Source: JAVJST01 sp965229715 (GTDB lineage Bacteria > Pseudomonadota > Alphaproteobacteria > Rhodospirillales > Casp-alpha2). From it: DNA of 64,000 nt. The notes under the pieces are model-generated. The model was not told the DNA's origin. It ran no database searches and was given only the letters and a program-made list of their open reading frames with translations. Of this stretch, positions 33,529-42,528 are shown in pieces. The stretch lies in NCBI GenBank assembly GCA_965229715.1, contig CBDDJL010000003.1, positions 62,001 through 126,000 of the forward strand, in the 5' to 3' direction. Each line of letters opens with the position of its first letter. Position 1 is the stretch's first letter. The position numbers were made by a program, and so were the translations under genes.

Positions 33529-33867
33529 ATGGACAGTTCCACCGCCGCCAGAGGATTTGCCGCTATCGGCTCCGATTCGCGTCTCGACGTTCTGCAGGTT
33601 CTCGTACGGGCAGGCGAGGGCGGATTGACGGTGGGCGAGATCCAGTCCCGGACCGGGATCGCGCCGTCGACGCTCAACCATCATCTCGGCACACTTCGCG
33701 ATGCCGGGTTGCTGATTCAGGAGCGCGAAGGGCGGATCATTCACAACCGGGCGGCCTTCGACCGACTGGCTGAGTTGGCGTCATACATTCTGAGTGAGTG
33801 TTGCGCCGACGAATTGGAGACTCATGCCGATGTCCGACATCGCCGTCGACTCGCCGAAAGCGCGTAA
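33529..33867 (+). CDS. ArsR/SmtB family transcriptional regulator
   Basis: A 112-residue winged-helix repressor. Helix-turn-helix segment LTVGEIQSRTGIAPSTLNHHLGTLRDAGLLIQEREGR has the typical S-x-x-N/S-H-H-L recognition helix. Start at 33529 was chosen because GAAGG sits just upstream; the in-frame ATG at 33517 would lie only about 10 nt from the predicted transcription start. Possible sensing Cys pair in SECCADE near residue 91. Its end overlaps the permease start by 44 bp, so the two are co-expressed. It probably represses the pair and is relieved by a metal or metalloid. Confidence 0.88.
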   Translation: MDSSTAARGFAAIGSDSRLDVLQVLVRAGEGGLTVGEIQSRTGIAPSTLNHHLGTLRDAGLLIQEREGRIIHNRAAFDRLAELASYILSECCADELETHADVRHRRRLAESA

Positions 33868-34867
33868 ACCGCTTCTTGAATATCTGAAATCCCCGTGGAC
33901 GGTGGTGATCGCCGTTCCCTTGCTGGTCGCGGCGGCCGATCCGCCGAACGCCTGGCCGACAGTAACGTTTGCGATCGAAGCCTTGATATCGACGGCGCCG
34001 TACATCGCATTTGCGGTGTTCCTGATCGCCTATCTCAAGGCCGCAGGTGCCGAGGCGATGATCGCCAGGGCATTTCAGGGGCGCGAGGTGCAAATGATCG
34101 CACTTGCCGCGTTGTTCGGCGGATTGGCGCCGTTCTGCAGTTGCGAGGTCATCCCGTTCATTGCCGGCCTGTTGGCGTTGGGCGCACCGCTCTCGGCGGT
34201 TATGGCGTTCTGGTTGTCGTCACCGCTGATCGATCCGCCGACGCTGCTGATCACCGCTGCCGCACTCGGTTGGCCGTTCGCCATCGGCAAGGCCGTATCC
34301 GCGGTCGCGCTCGGTCTGTTCGGCGGGTTCGCCATTCGCTTCGCTATGAAGGGCGGCCTATTCGCCAATCCACTGCGTCCGCGTTCCACGGACGGATGCA
34401 GCAGTTGCGGTCCGTCGCCCTTCGAGGGCACGCCGGAGTGGCGCTTCTGGAACGATGGTACGCGCCGTGAGACGTTCGGCCGCGAAGCCAGGGACAACGC
34501 GCTGTTCCTGGTCAAGTGGCTGTCGCTCGCCTACGTTCTCGAATCCTTGCTGATCACCTATGTACCGGCCGACATGATTGCCGGTGTCGTTGGCGGCGAT
34601 GGCGTCGTTCCGATCACCATCGCGGCCCTCGTCGGTATGCCCGCTTACCTCAACAGCTACGTCGCGCCGCCCCTGTTGGCCGGGTTGATGGAACAGGGCA
34701 TGAGCGCGGGCGCCGCCATGTCCTTCATGGTCGCCGGCGCGGTCAGCTCTATTCCCGCCATGGCGGCCGTGTGGTCGCTGGTCAAGGCGCCGGTGTTTGC
34801 AAGCTACCTGACCCTTGGCGTCGTCGGTGCGATCCTGTCCGGCCTGATCTTTCAGCTGGCGGTCTGA
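33824..34867 (+). CDS. Permease of the PF03773 (ArsP_1/DUF318) family
   Basis: A 347-residue membrane protein with about eight helices. The family hallmark is the PFCSCEVIPFIAGLL segment (Cys-Ser-Cys in a membrane loop, about residue 105). The second repeat carries a similar ITIAALVGMPAYLNSYVAPPLLAGL motif. Between them is a cytoplasmic loop with another Cys pair (DGCSSCGPSPFEG). Characterised relatives export organoarsenicals (ArsP) or metal complexes. Starts at 33824 or 33830 are both possible; GGAG precedes them. Coupled to the ArsR gene upstream, so metal or metalloid efflux is likely, with the substrate undetermined. Confidence 0.88.
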   Translation: MPMSDIAVDSPKARKPLLEYLKSPWTVVIAVPLLVAAADPPNAWPTVTFAIEALISTAPYIAFAVFLIAYLKAAGAEAMIARAFQGREVQMIALAALFGGLAPFCSCEVIPFIAGLLALGAPLSAVMAFWLSSPLIDPPTLLITAAALGWPFAIGKAVSAVALGLFGGFAIRFAMKGGLFANPLRPRSTDGCSSCGPSPFEGTPEWRFWNDGTRRETFGREARDNALFLVKWLSLAYVLESLLITYVPADMIAGVVGGDGVVPITIAALVGMPAYLNSYVAPPLLAGLMEQGMSAGAAMSFMVAGAVSSIPAMAAVWSLVKAPVFASYLTLGVVGAILSGLIFQLAV

Positions 34868-34950
34868 TCGACTCTTCTGATTTCGAGCCGATTTACACGG
34901 TTTGATGAATCGCTCGCGCGTTCCGCCAAGCCATGACCGGCTCTATGACA

Positions 34951-37900
34951 TCATTCCGCAGCGTTTGTTGCGCCCTTACGGAGTGCATCTTCCGCTTCGC
35001 GGGTCACCGGGTGCTCCAGACGGTCGAGCATTTCCTTCGGCACAATCTGCCACATACGGCCAGCCGTGCGGTCCCAATCGCCGAGCAGGGCTTCGGCATA
35101 GACCGAACCCGTGTTCTTCACGTGAAGCGCGACAAGAACCTTGAGGACTTCGTTCCAGTAGCCGGTCTCGATGCGTTGCCAGACGACGGTTTCGTCATTG
35201 ACCCGGTAACCGAAGTCGTCATCCGGATCGTAGACGAATGCCATACCGCCGGTCATGCCGGCGGCGAAGTTGGCGCCGACCCGGCCGAGAACGACGGCGA
35301 CGCCCCCGGTCATGTACTCGCAGCCATTGGAGCCGCAGCCCTCGACCACGGCATGGGCGCCGGAGTTGCGGACGCAGAAGCGTTCGCCGGCTTGGCCGGC
35401 GGCGAACAGGCTACCGGCCGTTGCGCCGTAAAGCACGGTATTGCCGATGATGGTGTTGCGCTCGCTCAAGAGCGTGCTCGATACCGGCGGGCGGACTACG
35501 ATCGTGCCGCCCGACAACCCCTTGCCGACGTAATCGTTGGCGTCGCCGTAAACATGCAGTGCGAGGCCCTGCACGGCGAAGGCGCCCAGGCTCTGTCCGG
35601 CGGAACCGCGAAGGCGCACCGTCAGGTGGCCCGGCTGCAGCCCGTGCATGCCGAACTTTCGGACCAGCGCGGAACTGGTCCGTGTACCGACGGCGCGGTG
35701 CGTGTTGCGGACCGTATAGGTCAGCTGCATCTTTTCGCCATGATCGAGGGTCGCCTGGGCGTCCTCGAGAATGCGGGCGTCGAGCGTTTCCGGAACTTCG
35801 TTGCGGCCCACGAGCGTGCAGTAGCGCGCATGACCGCCAGCGTCGGCCTGGGCCAACAGCGCATTGAGATCGAGGTCGTCGAGGTGTGAGTTGCCGCGGC
35901 TGACCTGGGCCAGCAGATCCGACCGGCCGATGACGTCTTCGAGCGACGAAAAGCCGAGGCCTGCGAGTATTTCGGCGACGTCTTCGGCAATGAAGGAGAA
36001 CAGGTTGACGACCTTTTCCGGCGTGCCGGTGAACTTCTCGCGGAGCTTCTCGTCCTGGGTGCAGACGCCGACCGGGCAGGTATTGGAATGGCATTGACGC
36101 ACCATGATGCACCCCATGGCGACGAGCGATGCTGTGCCGACGCCGAACTCCTCGGCGCCGAGCATGGCGGCGATCACCACATCCCGACCGGTCTTGATGC
36201 CGCCGTCGACGCGAAGTTTCACGGTATGACGAAGCCGGTTGAGGGTCAGCACCTGGTTGGCTTCGGAAAGGCCCATCTCCCACGGCAGACCGGCGTACTT
36301 GATTGACGTTTGCGGGCTGGCTCCGGTGCCGCCGTCGTGGCCCGAAATCAGGATCACGTCGGCCTTGGCCTTGGCGACGCCGGCCGCGATGGTGCCGACG
36401 CCCGATCGCGCCACCAGCTTGACGCAGACCTTGGCGTTCGGGTTGATCTGCTTGAGATCGTATATTAGCTGCGCCAGATCCTCGATCGAGTAGATGTCGT
36501 GGTGCGGCGGCGGGCTGATCAGGCTGACGCCCGGCGTTGCATAGCGCAACTTGGCGATTTCGAACGAGACCTTGTGGCCGGGCAACTGGCCGCCCTCACC
36601 GGGTTTGGCGCCCTGGGCCATCTTGATTTCGATCTCGGTACAGTTGTTGAGGTACTCCGCGGTGACGCCGAAGCGGCCGGATGCAACCTGCTTGATGGCC
36701 GAGGACGCGTTGTCGCCGTTCGGGCGGGGCGTGTAGCGTGCCGGGTCCTCGCCACCCTCGCCGGAGTCGGACTTGGCGCCGATGCGGTTCATGGCGATCG
36801 ACAGCGTTTCGTGGGCTTCTGGGCTGAGTGCGCCCAGCGAGATGCCCGGCGCAACGAGGCGCTTTCTGATCTCGGTGATCGACTGGACCTGCTCTACCGA
36901 GATCGGATCGCGGTCGTGTTTGAAATCCAGGAGATCACGCAGGTAAATCGGGTTACGGCCGTTCACGCCCTCGGCGTATTTCTTGTAAACAGAATACGAC
37001 TCGGTGCCGACCGCGTGCTGCAGCATGTGAATCAGGCGGCCGTCGTGGCCGTGTCGCTCGCCGCCGGAACGGTAGCGATAAAAGCCGCCGACCGAGAGCG
37101 GCACCACGTCCGGCTCGAACGCGATGCGGTGGCGTTCGGCGATCTTGGCGGCGATGCCGCCGAGACCGATACCGGAAATCCGGCTCGCCATGCCGGGAAA
37201 GAACTCTGCAACCAGCGCGCGGCTAAGGCCCACGGTTTCGAAGTTGCAGCCGCCACGATAGGAGCTGATCACGCTGATGCCCATTTTCGACATGATCTTG
37301 AGTAAGCCCTGATCGATGGCCGCGGTGTAGTGACGGATGCATTCGCCTAACGACAGACTGCCGAAAAGGCCCTTGGTATGGCGCTCGGCGATAGCTTCCT
37401 CGGCCATGTAGGCGTTGACCGTGGTCGCACCGACCCCGATCAGTACGGCAAAGCAATGCACGTCCATGCATTCGCCGGTGCGGACGTTGATCGAGGTGAA
37501 GGTGCGCAGGCTCTGGTGTACGAGGTGGGTGTGGACGCCGCTGGTGGCCAACACCATCGGCACCGGCGCGCGCGACTCGTCCATGCCCATGTCGGACAGG
37601 ATCACATGGGTGCGGCCGCCGCGAACCGCGTCCTCGGCCTCAAGCCGGATGCGATTGAGTGCTTCGCGAAGCCCCGTGGCGCCGCTGGCGGGATCGAACG
37701 TGCAGTCGATTTCCACCGCGCCGTCGCCGAGATAACGGCGTACGGCTTCGAAAGACGCATTCGACAAAACGGGGCTTTCGAGCTGCAGGGTTTCGCATTG
37801 ACTGGCTTCCTCGGCGAGCACGTTGTTGAGGTTGCCGAACCGGGTCTTGAGCGACATTACCTGGCGTTCGCGCAGGGAATCGATCGGCGGATTGGTGACC

Positions 37901-39540
37901 TGACTGAACATTTGTCGGAAGAAATGGTGCAGGCCGCGATAGTGATCCGACAGCACGGCGATCGGCGTGTCGTCACCCATGGAACCGACGGCCTCCTTGC
38001 CGCTTTCCGCCATGGGATGGAGAATCATCTCCACGTCTTCCATGCTGATGCCGAACAGGTGCTGGCGGCGGAGCAGGGGTTCACCATCTATGAGTCGAGG
38101 CATGAAACCATCCCCTGCGTCCGGATCGATCATGCTGTCGAGGTGCTTGATACCGCCGGTCCAGTCGGCGAACGGCCGCTCACCGGACAGGTGGTCCTTC
38201 AACTCGTCGTCGGTATAAAGTTTGCCATCGCGGAGATCGACGCCCATCAGACCGCCGGGGCCGAGGCGTCCTTTCTCGAGAATATCGGCTTCTGCGATCT
38301 CGACCATGCCGGTTTCCGAACCGACGAGCAACAGGCCGTCGCTGGTCACACAGTAGCGCACCGGACGGAGGCCGTTACGGTCGAGCCCGGCGACGATCCA
38401 GCGGCCGTCGGTTGCACAGATCGCGGCGGGTCCGTCCCACGGCTCCATGACCGTATAGCAGTAGGCGAAGAAATCGCGGTGTGCGTCGGGCATGGTCGCG
38501 TTCTGGCCGATCGATTCAGGGATCATCAGTGCCTTGACCTCGGGGGCCGTGCGACCGGCGCGGCACAGCAGTTCGTAGACCGCGTCGAGTGCGGCTGAGT
38601 CGGAACTGCCCGCCTGAATGACCGGTTTCAGATCCTCGATGTCGTCGCCGAACAGTTCGCTTTCCATCTTCGGTTCGTGCGCGGTCATCCAGCGGGTGTT
38701 GCCGGTGACCGTATTGATTTCGCCATTGTGCGCCAACATGCGAAACGGCTGCGCGAGACGCCACGTCGGAAACGTGTTGGTCGAATAGCGCTGGTGATAA
38801 ATGGCGAAACTGGAGACGAAACGGTCGTCGAGCAGATCCGGATAGAACGCCGTCAACTGCTCGGCCAGAAACATGCCCTTGTAGATGATCGACCGGCAGC
38901 TCAACGTGCAGATATAGAAATCGCTGATGTGCGCGGCCAGCACCTGCTTTTCGATACGGCGGCGAATGACGTAGAGCTCACGCTCGAATGCCTCGTCGTC
39001 TGCATCGGCGCTATCGGCGCCGGCTATCATGATCTGTTCGATTTCGGGGCGGGTCGCATTGGCTTTTTCGCCGATGACGTCGACGTTGATCGGTACCTGA
39101 CGCCAGCCGTAGATTTCGTGCCCGGCCCGGAGAATTTCCGTCTCGACGATGGAGCGGCACCGCTCCTGCGCAGCGAGATCGGTCTTCGGCAGGAACACCA
39201 TGCCGACGGCGATGTGTCCGTCTGAGGGCTCGTGCCCTGTGTTGCGGACGTGCTCCTTGAAGAAATTTTGCGGAATTTCGACATGGATGCCGGCGCCGTC
39301 GCCGGTCATGCCGTCGGCGTCGACGGCGCCCCGGTGCCAGACGTTCTGCAGCGCCTCGACGCCTTTTTCGACCACGTCGCGCCGGGGCGTGCCGTCGATG
39401 GAGGCGATCAGGCCGACGCCGCATGCGTCATGCTCTTGTGCGGGGTCGTAAAGGCCGTGTGTTTCGAGATGCCGGGCATTACGTTGCCAGTCTGCAACGA
39501 TCCTGTCAGCCGCTCCTCTCAGCTGTTTATCGTGGATCAT
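34951..39540 (-). CDS. gltB: Glutamate synthase (NADPH) large subunit
   Basis: A 1529-residue enzyme of the GOGAT complex, transferring the glutamine amide to 2-oxoglutarate. The N-terminal class II amidotransferase begins at Cys40 in HDACGVGLIAS, so a 39-residue propeptide is removed. The central domain and FMN-binding synthase domain contain AKPGEGGQLPGHKVS and ISGHDGGTGASPQTSIKYAGLPWE. The 3Fe-4S cluster Cys are in MVRQCHSNTCPVGVCTQDE. The C-terminal domain is a right-handed beta-helix of repeated Gly-rich segments (GSAGQSLGAF, GATAGSLFAAG). Its start overlaps the stop of the GFA gene (ATGA), placing it third in a gltD-GFA-gltB operon. Confidence 0.98.
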   Translation of the reverse strand: MIHDKQLRGAADRIVADWQRNARHLETHGLYDPAQEHDACGVGLIASIDGTPRRDVVEKGVEALQNVWHRGAVDADGMTGDGAGIHVEIPQNFFKEHVRNTGHEPSDGHIAVGMVFLPKTDLAAQERCRSIVETEILRAGHEIYGWRQVPINVDVIGEKANATRPEIEQIMIAGADSADADDEAFERELYVIRRRIEKQVLAAHISDFYICTLSCRSIIYKGMFLAEQLTAFYPDLLDDRFVSSFAIYHQRYSTNTFPTWRLAQPFRMLAHNGEINTVTGNTRWMTAHEPKMESELFGDDIEDLKPVIQAGSSDSAALDAVYELLCRAGRTAPEVKALMIPESIGQNATMPDAHRDFFAYCYTVMEPWDGPAAICATDGRWIVAGLDRNGLRPVRYCVTSDGLLLVGSETGMVEIAEADILEKGRLGPGGLMGVDLRDGKLYTDDELKDHLSGERPFADWTGGIKHLDSMIDPDAGDGFMPRLIDGEPLLRRQHLFGISMEDVEMILHPMAESGKEAVGSMGDDTPIAVLSDHYRGLHHFFRQMFSQVTNPPIDSLRERQVMSLKTRFGNLNNVLAEEASQCETLQLESPVLSNASFEAVRRYLGDGAVEIDCTFDPASGATGLREALNRIRLEAEDAVRGGRTHVILSDMGMDESRAPVPMVLATSGVHTHLVHQSLRTFTSINVRTGECMDVHCFAVLIGVGATTVNAYMAEEAIAERHTKGLFGSLSLGECIRHYTAAIDQGLLKIMSKMGISVISSYRGGCNFETVGLSRALVAEFFPGMASRISGIGLGGIAAKIAERHRIAFEPDVVPLSVGGFYRYRSGGERHGHDGRLIHMLQHAVGTESYSVYKKYAEGVNGRNPIYLRDLLDFKHDRDPISVEQVQSITEIRKRLVAPGISLGALSPEAHETLSIAMNRIGAKSDSGEGGEDPARYTPRPNGDNASSAIKQVASGRFGVTAEYLNNCTEIEIKMAQGAKPGEGGQLPGHKVSFEIAKLRYATPGVSLISPPPHHDIYSIEDLAQLIYDLKQINPNAKVCVKLVARSGVGTIAAGVAKAKADVILISGHDGGTGASPQTSIKYAGLPWEMGLSEANQVLTLNRLRHTVKLRVDGGIKTGRDVVIAAMLGAEEFGVGTASLVAMGCIMVRQCHSNTCPVGVCTQDEKLREKFTGTPEKVVNLFSFIAEDVAEILAGLGFSSLEDVIGRSDLLAQVSRGNSHLDDLDLNALLAQADAGGHARYCTLVGRNEVPETLDARILEDAQATLDHGEKMQLTYTVRNTHRAVGTRTSSALVRKFGMHGLQPGHLTVRLRGSAGQSLGAFAVQGLALHVYGDANDYVGKGLSGGTIVVRPPVSSTLLSERNTIIGNTVLYGATAGSLFAAGQAGERFCVRNSGAHAVVEGCGSNGCEYMTGGVAVVLGRVGANFAAGMTGGMAFVYDPDDDFGYRVNDETVVWQRIETGYWNEVLKVLVALHVKNTGSVYAEALLGDWDRTAGRMWQIVPKEMLDRLEHPVTREAEDALRKGATNAAE

Positions 39541-39983
39541 GACGGCGTGCCTTCCTCGGTACTGTCATCGGCGAACATGGCAAATACCTCCGGTCCCGTC
39601 ATGGCCGGAATATCGCCGGCAAAATCGTAGTAGCCGGGCTTCTCGTCGATAAAAATCTGGTTCGCGAAGGTCATGCCGGAAACGTCGTCGAGCGCACCGG
39701 CCGATACCACGAATTCCTCGTTGCCGACTTTCAGCCGATAGAACAACGACGAGCCGCAGGCACTGCAGAACCCGCGCTTTGCCCAATCGGAACTGTCATA
39801 CCAAGCTAGGCTATCGTCCTGTTCGAGGACGACCTGCCCGGATGACAAATGGACGGCATGCATCGGCCCGCTGGCCCAGCGCCGGCACAGGGCGCAATGG
39901 CAAACGGATACGGTATCCGGCGCATTCTCGATGTGAAAACGGACCTTGCCGCAAATGCACCCACCGCTTCGCTTCGTTCCCAT
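39537..39983 (-). CDS. GFA family zinc protein embedded in the glutamate synthase operon
   Basis: A 148-residue GFA/CENP-V-like protein. Zinc ligands: GGCICGKVRFHIE (Cys9, Cys11), CHCALCRRWASG (about residues 29-39) and GFCSACGSSLF (about 72-82). The family binds two zincs and its members mostly lack a known reaction. It lies 11 bp after the gltD stop with a good GGGAG site, and its stop overlaps the gltB start by ATGA. It must therefore be co-transcribed and probably co-translated with the two GOGAT subunits. Whether it affects GOGAT is unknown. Only modestly similar to the protein encoded at 29140-29547. Confidence 0.9.
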   Translation of the reverse strand: MGTKRSGGCICGKVRFHIENAPDTVSVCHCALCRRWASGPMHAVHLSSGQVVLEQDDSLAWYDSSDWAKRGFCSACGSSLFYRLKVGNEEFVVSAGALDDVSGMTFANQIFIDEKPGYYDFAGDIPAMTGPEVFAMFADDSTEEGTPS

Positions 39984-39994
39984 TTCAGACTCCC

Positions 39995-41449
39995 TCAGGA
40001 TGCTTCTTTAAGCGACTCGGTTTGCGCGGCAGCGCTTTCCGATTCGATAAAATCGTGAATGCCGTCGGCGGCATCGCGGCCGTCCTTGATCGCCCATACG
40101 ACCAGGGATGCGCCGCGTACGATGTCGCCGGCGGCGAACACGCCGGGCATATCGGTCATCCCGGTCAACGGATCGATCTTGACCGTGCCCCAGCGGGAAA
40201 CGGGGAGGTCGGGTTCACCGAAGAGGCCCGGCAAATCCTCGGGATCGAAGCCGAGCGCCTTGATCACCATATCGGCCTCAAGGTCGAACTCGCCGCCGTC
40301 GATGGGTTCAGGGGCACGGCGGCCGTCTGAACCGGGTGCGCCGAGGCGCATGCGGTCGGCCCTGACGCCGCTGACGCGCTCGTCGCCAAGGAACGCGGCC
40401 GGCGCGGCGAGCCATTCGAAACGCACGCCTTCCTCTTCGGCGTTGTCGACCTCACGCAGCGAGCCCGGCATGTTCTGACGGTCTCGGCGATAGAGGCACG
40501 TGACCGACTTGGCGCCCTGACGCACAGCAGTGCGCACGCAATCCATGGCCGTGTCGCCACCGCCGATAACGACGACGTTTTTGCCGTCGGCATCGAGGGT
40601 GCCGTCATCGAATGCGCCAACCTCGTCGCCCAATCCCTTGCGATTGGAGGCCGTGAGATAATCCATCGCCGGAAAGATGCCCCCGATGTCGGCGTTGGGG
40701 GCCTGCAGTTCACGTGCCTTGTAGACTCCTGTGGCGATCAGTACGGCCGCGTGTCGCTTACGCAGCTCGGCCAGCGACGCGTCGTGGCCGACCTCGAAAT
40801 CATGATGAAACGTAACGCCGCCGTCGGCGAGCAGGGCGGTGCGCCGTTTGACCACGTCCTTCTCGAGTTTGAAGTTCGGAATACCGTAGATCAGCAAGCC
40901 GCCGGCCCGGTCATAGCGGTCATAGACATCGACCGAATATCCCCAACGACGCAAGCGGTCTGCCGCGGCGAGCCCGGCGGGTCCGGCGCCGATGATGCCG
41001 ATGCTGATCCCGCGTTCGGTTTTCGGTGCCGGTTTCTCGACCCAACCCTCCGCCCACGCAGTGTCCGTGATGTGCTTTTCGATGGCGCCGATGGTGACGG
41101 TGCCATGTTGCGATTGTTCGAGTACGCACGAACCCTCGCAGAGCCGGTCCTGCGGGCAAATACGACCACAGACTTCGGGAAACGTGTTGGTTGCCTGGCT
41201 GATCTCGTAGGCCTCGCGCAGGCGGCCTTCTGCCGTCAGCCGCAGCCAGTCCGGGATGTTGTTTTGCAGCGGACAATGGATCTGGCAAAACGGAACACCG
41301 CATTGTTCGCATCGCGATGACTGTTCGGCGCCGGCTTGGCGCTCATAATCGTCGTAAATTTCCTGAAAGTCCGACCGCCGCGCATCCGCCGCACGTTTTT
41401 TCGGCATGGCACGTTCGGTGTCGACGAACCGTTGCATCACGTCAGGCAT
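39995..41449 (-). CDS. gltD: Glutamate synthase (NADPH) small subunit
   Basis: A 484-residue flavoprotein that feeds electrons from NADPH to GltB. The N-terminal 4Fe-4S region has CEQCGVPFCQIHCPLQN and CGRICPQDRLCEGSC. FAD site: IGIIGAGPAGLAAADRL (about residue 146). NADPH site: VVVIGGGDTAMDCVRTA. A final FAD motif is GVFAAGDIVRGASLVVWAIKDGRDAA. Start at 41449 (MPDVMQRFVDTERAMPKKR) was chosen over ATG at 41539 because of GGGAGG upstream and family length. It heads the operon gltD-GFA-gltB. Confidence 0.97.
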   Translation of the reverse strand: MPDVMQRFVDTERAMPKKRAADARRSDFQEIYDDYERQAGAEQSSRCEQCGVPFCQIHCPLQNNIPDWLRLTAEGRLREAYEISQATNTFPEVCGRICPQDRLCEGSCVLEQSQHGTVTIGAIEKHITDTAWAEGWVEKPAPKTERGISIGIIGAGPAGLAAADRLRRWGYSVDVYDRYDRAGGLLIYGIPNFKLEKDVVKRRTALLADGGVTFHHDFEVGHDASLAELRKRHAAVLIATGVYKARELQAPNADIGGIFPAMDYLTASNRKGLGDEVGAFDDGTLDADGKNVVVIGGGDTAMDCVRTAVRQGAKSVTCLYRRDRQNMPGSLREVDNAEEEGVRFEWLAAPAAFLGDERVSGVRADRMRLGAPGSDGRRAPEPIDGGEFDLEADMVIKALGFDPEDLPGLFGEPDLPVSRWGTVKIDPLTGMTDMPGVFAAGDIVRGASLVVWAIKDGRDAADGIHDFIESESAAAQTESLKEAS

Positions 41450-41627
41450 GGAATTCTTAACCTCCCCCAGAAAGTGACGCATCAGGCGCAGTATGCGTCG
41501 AATGCTTCTATGACGTGAATGGCCGGAAGAATCAATCATTATTAGGTCAGTATAGCTGTCTTAAAAGTGGCACACATAAGGCAATTGAGCGAGCCCTGTT
41601 CGGGTTTCTGGGGTGCCGGAGACAAGA

Positions 41628-41650
41628 TTTAGTTCCGATACGGGACTAAA
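41628..41650. promoter_or_regulatory. Long near-perfect dyad between gltD and uppP
   Basis: A 23-bp dyad: TTTAGTTCCG, a 3-base centre ATA, then CGGGACTAAA. Only one position breaks symmetry, and it becomes a G-U pair in RNA. It sits 178 bp upstream of gltD and 71 bp upstream of uppP, in the 272-bp divergent spacer. Candidate operator for either gene, or a hairpin in the uppP leader. No T-tract follows on the plus strand. The rest of the spacer holds A+T-rich putative promoter elements near 41540-41570 and nothing else I can name. Confidence 0.4.
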
Positions 41651-41721
41651 AACGAGCATAGGCGTCCCTGCCGTTCGTGCTATAAGGGCGACGAATTCAC
41701 AGTATCTTGGGGAAACAGGGG

Positions 41722-42528
41722 TTGCCTCTCCTACATCTTGCGGTCCTTGCCGTCGTTCAAGGCGTGACCGAATTTCTCCCGGTGAGCTCGTCCGGCCATC
41801 TCGTGCTGGTTCCTTTCTTTACGGGGTGGCGCGATCAGGGGCTTTTAATGGATGTTGCCGTGCATGTCGGTACGCTCGGCGCGGTGATGATCTATCTGTG
41901 GCGCGAGTTGCTCGGGATCATCGTCGGGCTGGGACGCTTCGTCCGTGGGCGGCGAGACGCCAATGCGCGTCTGTTCCTCTATGTGATTGTCGGCACGTTG
42001 CCGGTCATCGCTGCGGGTGTGGTCCTGAACACGTACTTCCCCGGCGGCATTCGCAGCCTCGAAATCATCGGTTGGACGACTCTCGGGTTCGGCATTTTTC
42101 TGGGCTTCAGCGACTGGATCGGCATGACCGTGCGACGCATGGAGCATGTCCGATTTGTCGATGCGCTGATCATCGGCGTCTTCCAGGTTCTTGCCCTGAT
42201 CCCGGGGACCAGCCGTTCCGGTATCACGATGTCGGCGGCGCGGCTGCTCGGTTTCGAGCGACCCGATGCAGCGCGTTTTTCGATGTTGCTCTCGATACCG
42301 GCGATTCTCGGGGCCGGTACGTTGAAGGGGATGGAGCTTTACGAGGCAGGCAATCCGGCATTGACCCACGAGGTCATCGCCGTGGCGGGGATGTCGTTCC
42401 TCGCGGCGCTGGTTACGATTGTCGTCATGATGGCATGGCTGCGTCGTGCCAGCTTCGCACCTTTCGTGTTCTACCGGGTCGCGCTCGGGTGCGTACTGTT
42501 GGCCATCGCCTATGGCTATGTCGGCTGA
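41722..42528 (+). CDS. uppP: Undecaprenyl-diphosphatase (BacA family)
   Basis: A 268-residue inner-membrane phosphatase that recycles the lipid carrier undecaprenyl diphosphate used for peptidoglycan and polysaccharide synthesis. The two active-site motifs are present: VQGVTEFLPVSSSGHLVLV near the N-terminus and LALIPGTSRSGITMSAARLLG at about residue 160-180. About eight helices. The start is probably TTG at 41722, giving the typical L-L-H-L-x-V-L-A opening with GGGGAA upstream; TTG at 41707 is an alternative, and no ATG fits. The stop abuts the stop of the convergent choline-sulfatase gene with no intergenic base. Confidence 0.95.
   Translation: MPLLHLAVLAVVQGVTEFLPVSSSGHLVLVPFFTGWRDQGLLMDVAVHVGTLGAVMIYLWRELLGIIVGLGRFVRGRRDANARLFLYVIVGTLPVIAAGVVLNTYFPGGIRSLEIIGWTTLGFGIFLGFSDWIGMTVRRMEHVRFVDALIIGVFQVLALIPGTSRSGITMSAARLLGFERPDAARFSMLLSIPAILGAGTLKGMELYEAGNPALTHEVIAVAGMSFLAALVTIVVMMAWLRRASFAPFVFYRVALGCVLLAIAYGYVG

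Noticed and set aside
37378..38598. Plus-strand open frame of 406 codons inside gltB
   Set aside because: Composition and lack of motifs mark it as an antisense shadow of gltB.
41590..41625. GTTCGGG-type stretch resembling a tRNA T-loop
   Set aside because: No acceptor, D or anticodon arms could be folded around it, so no tRNA is called.
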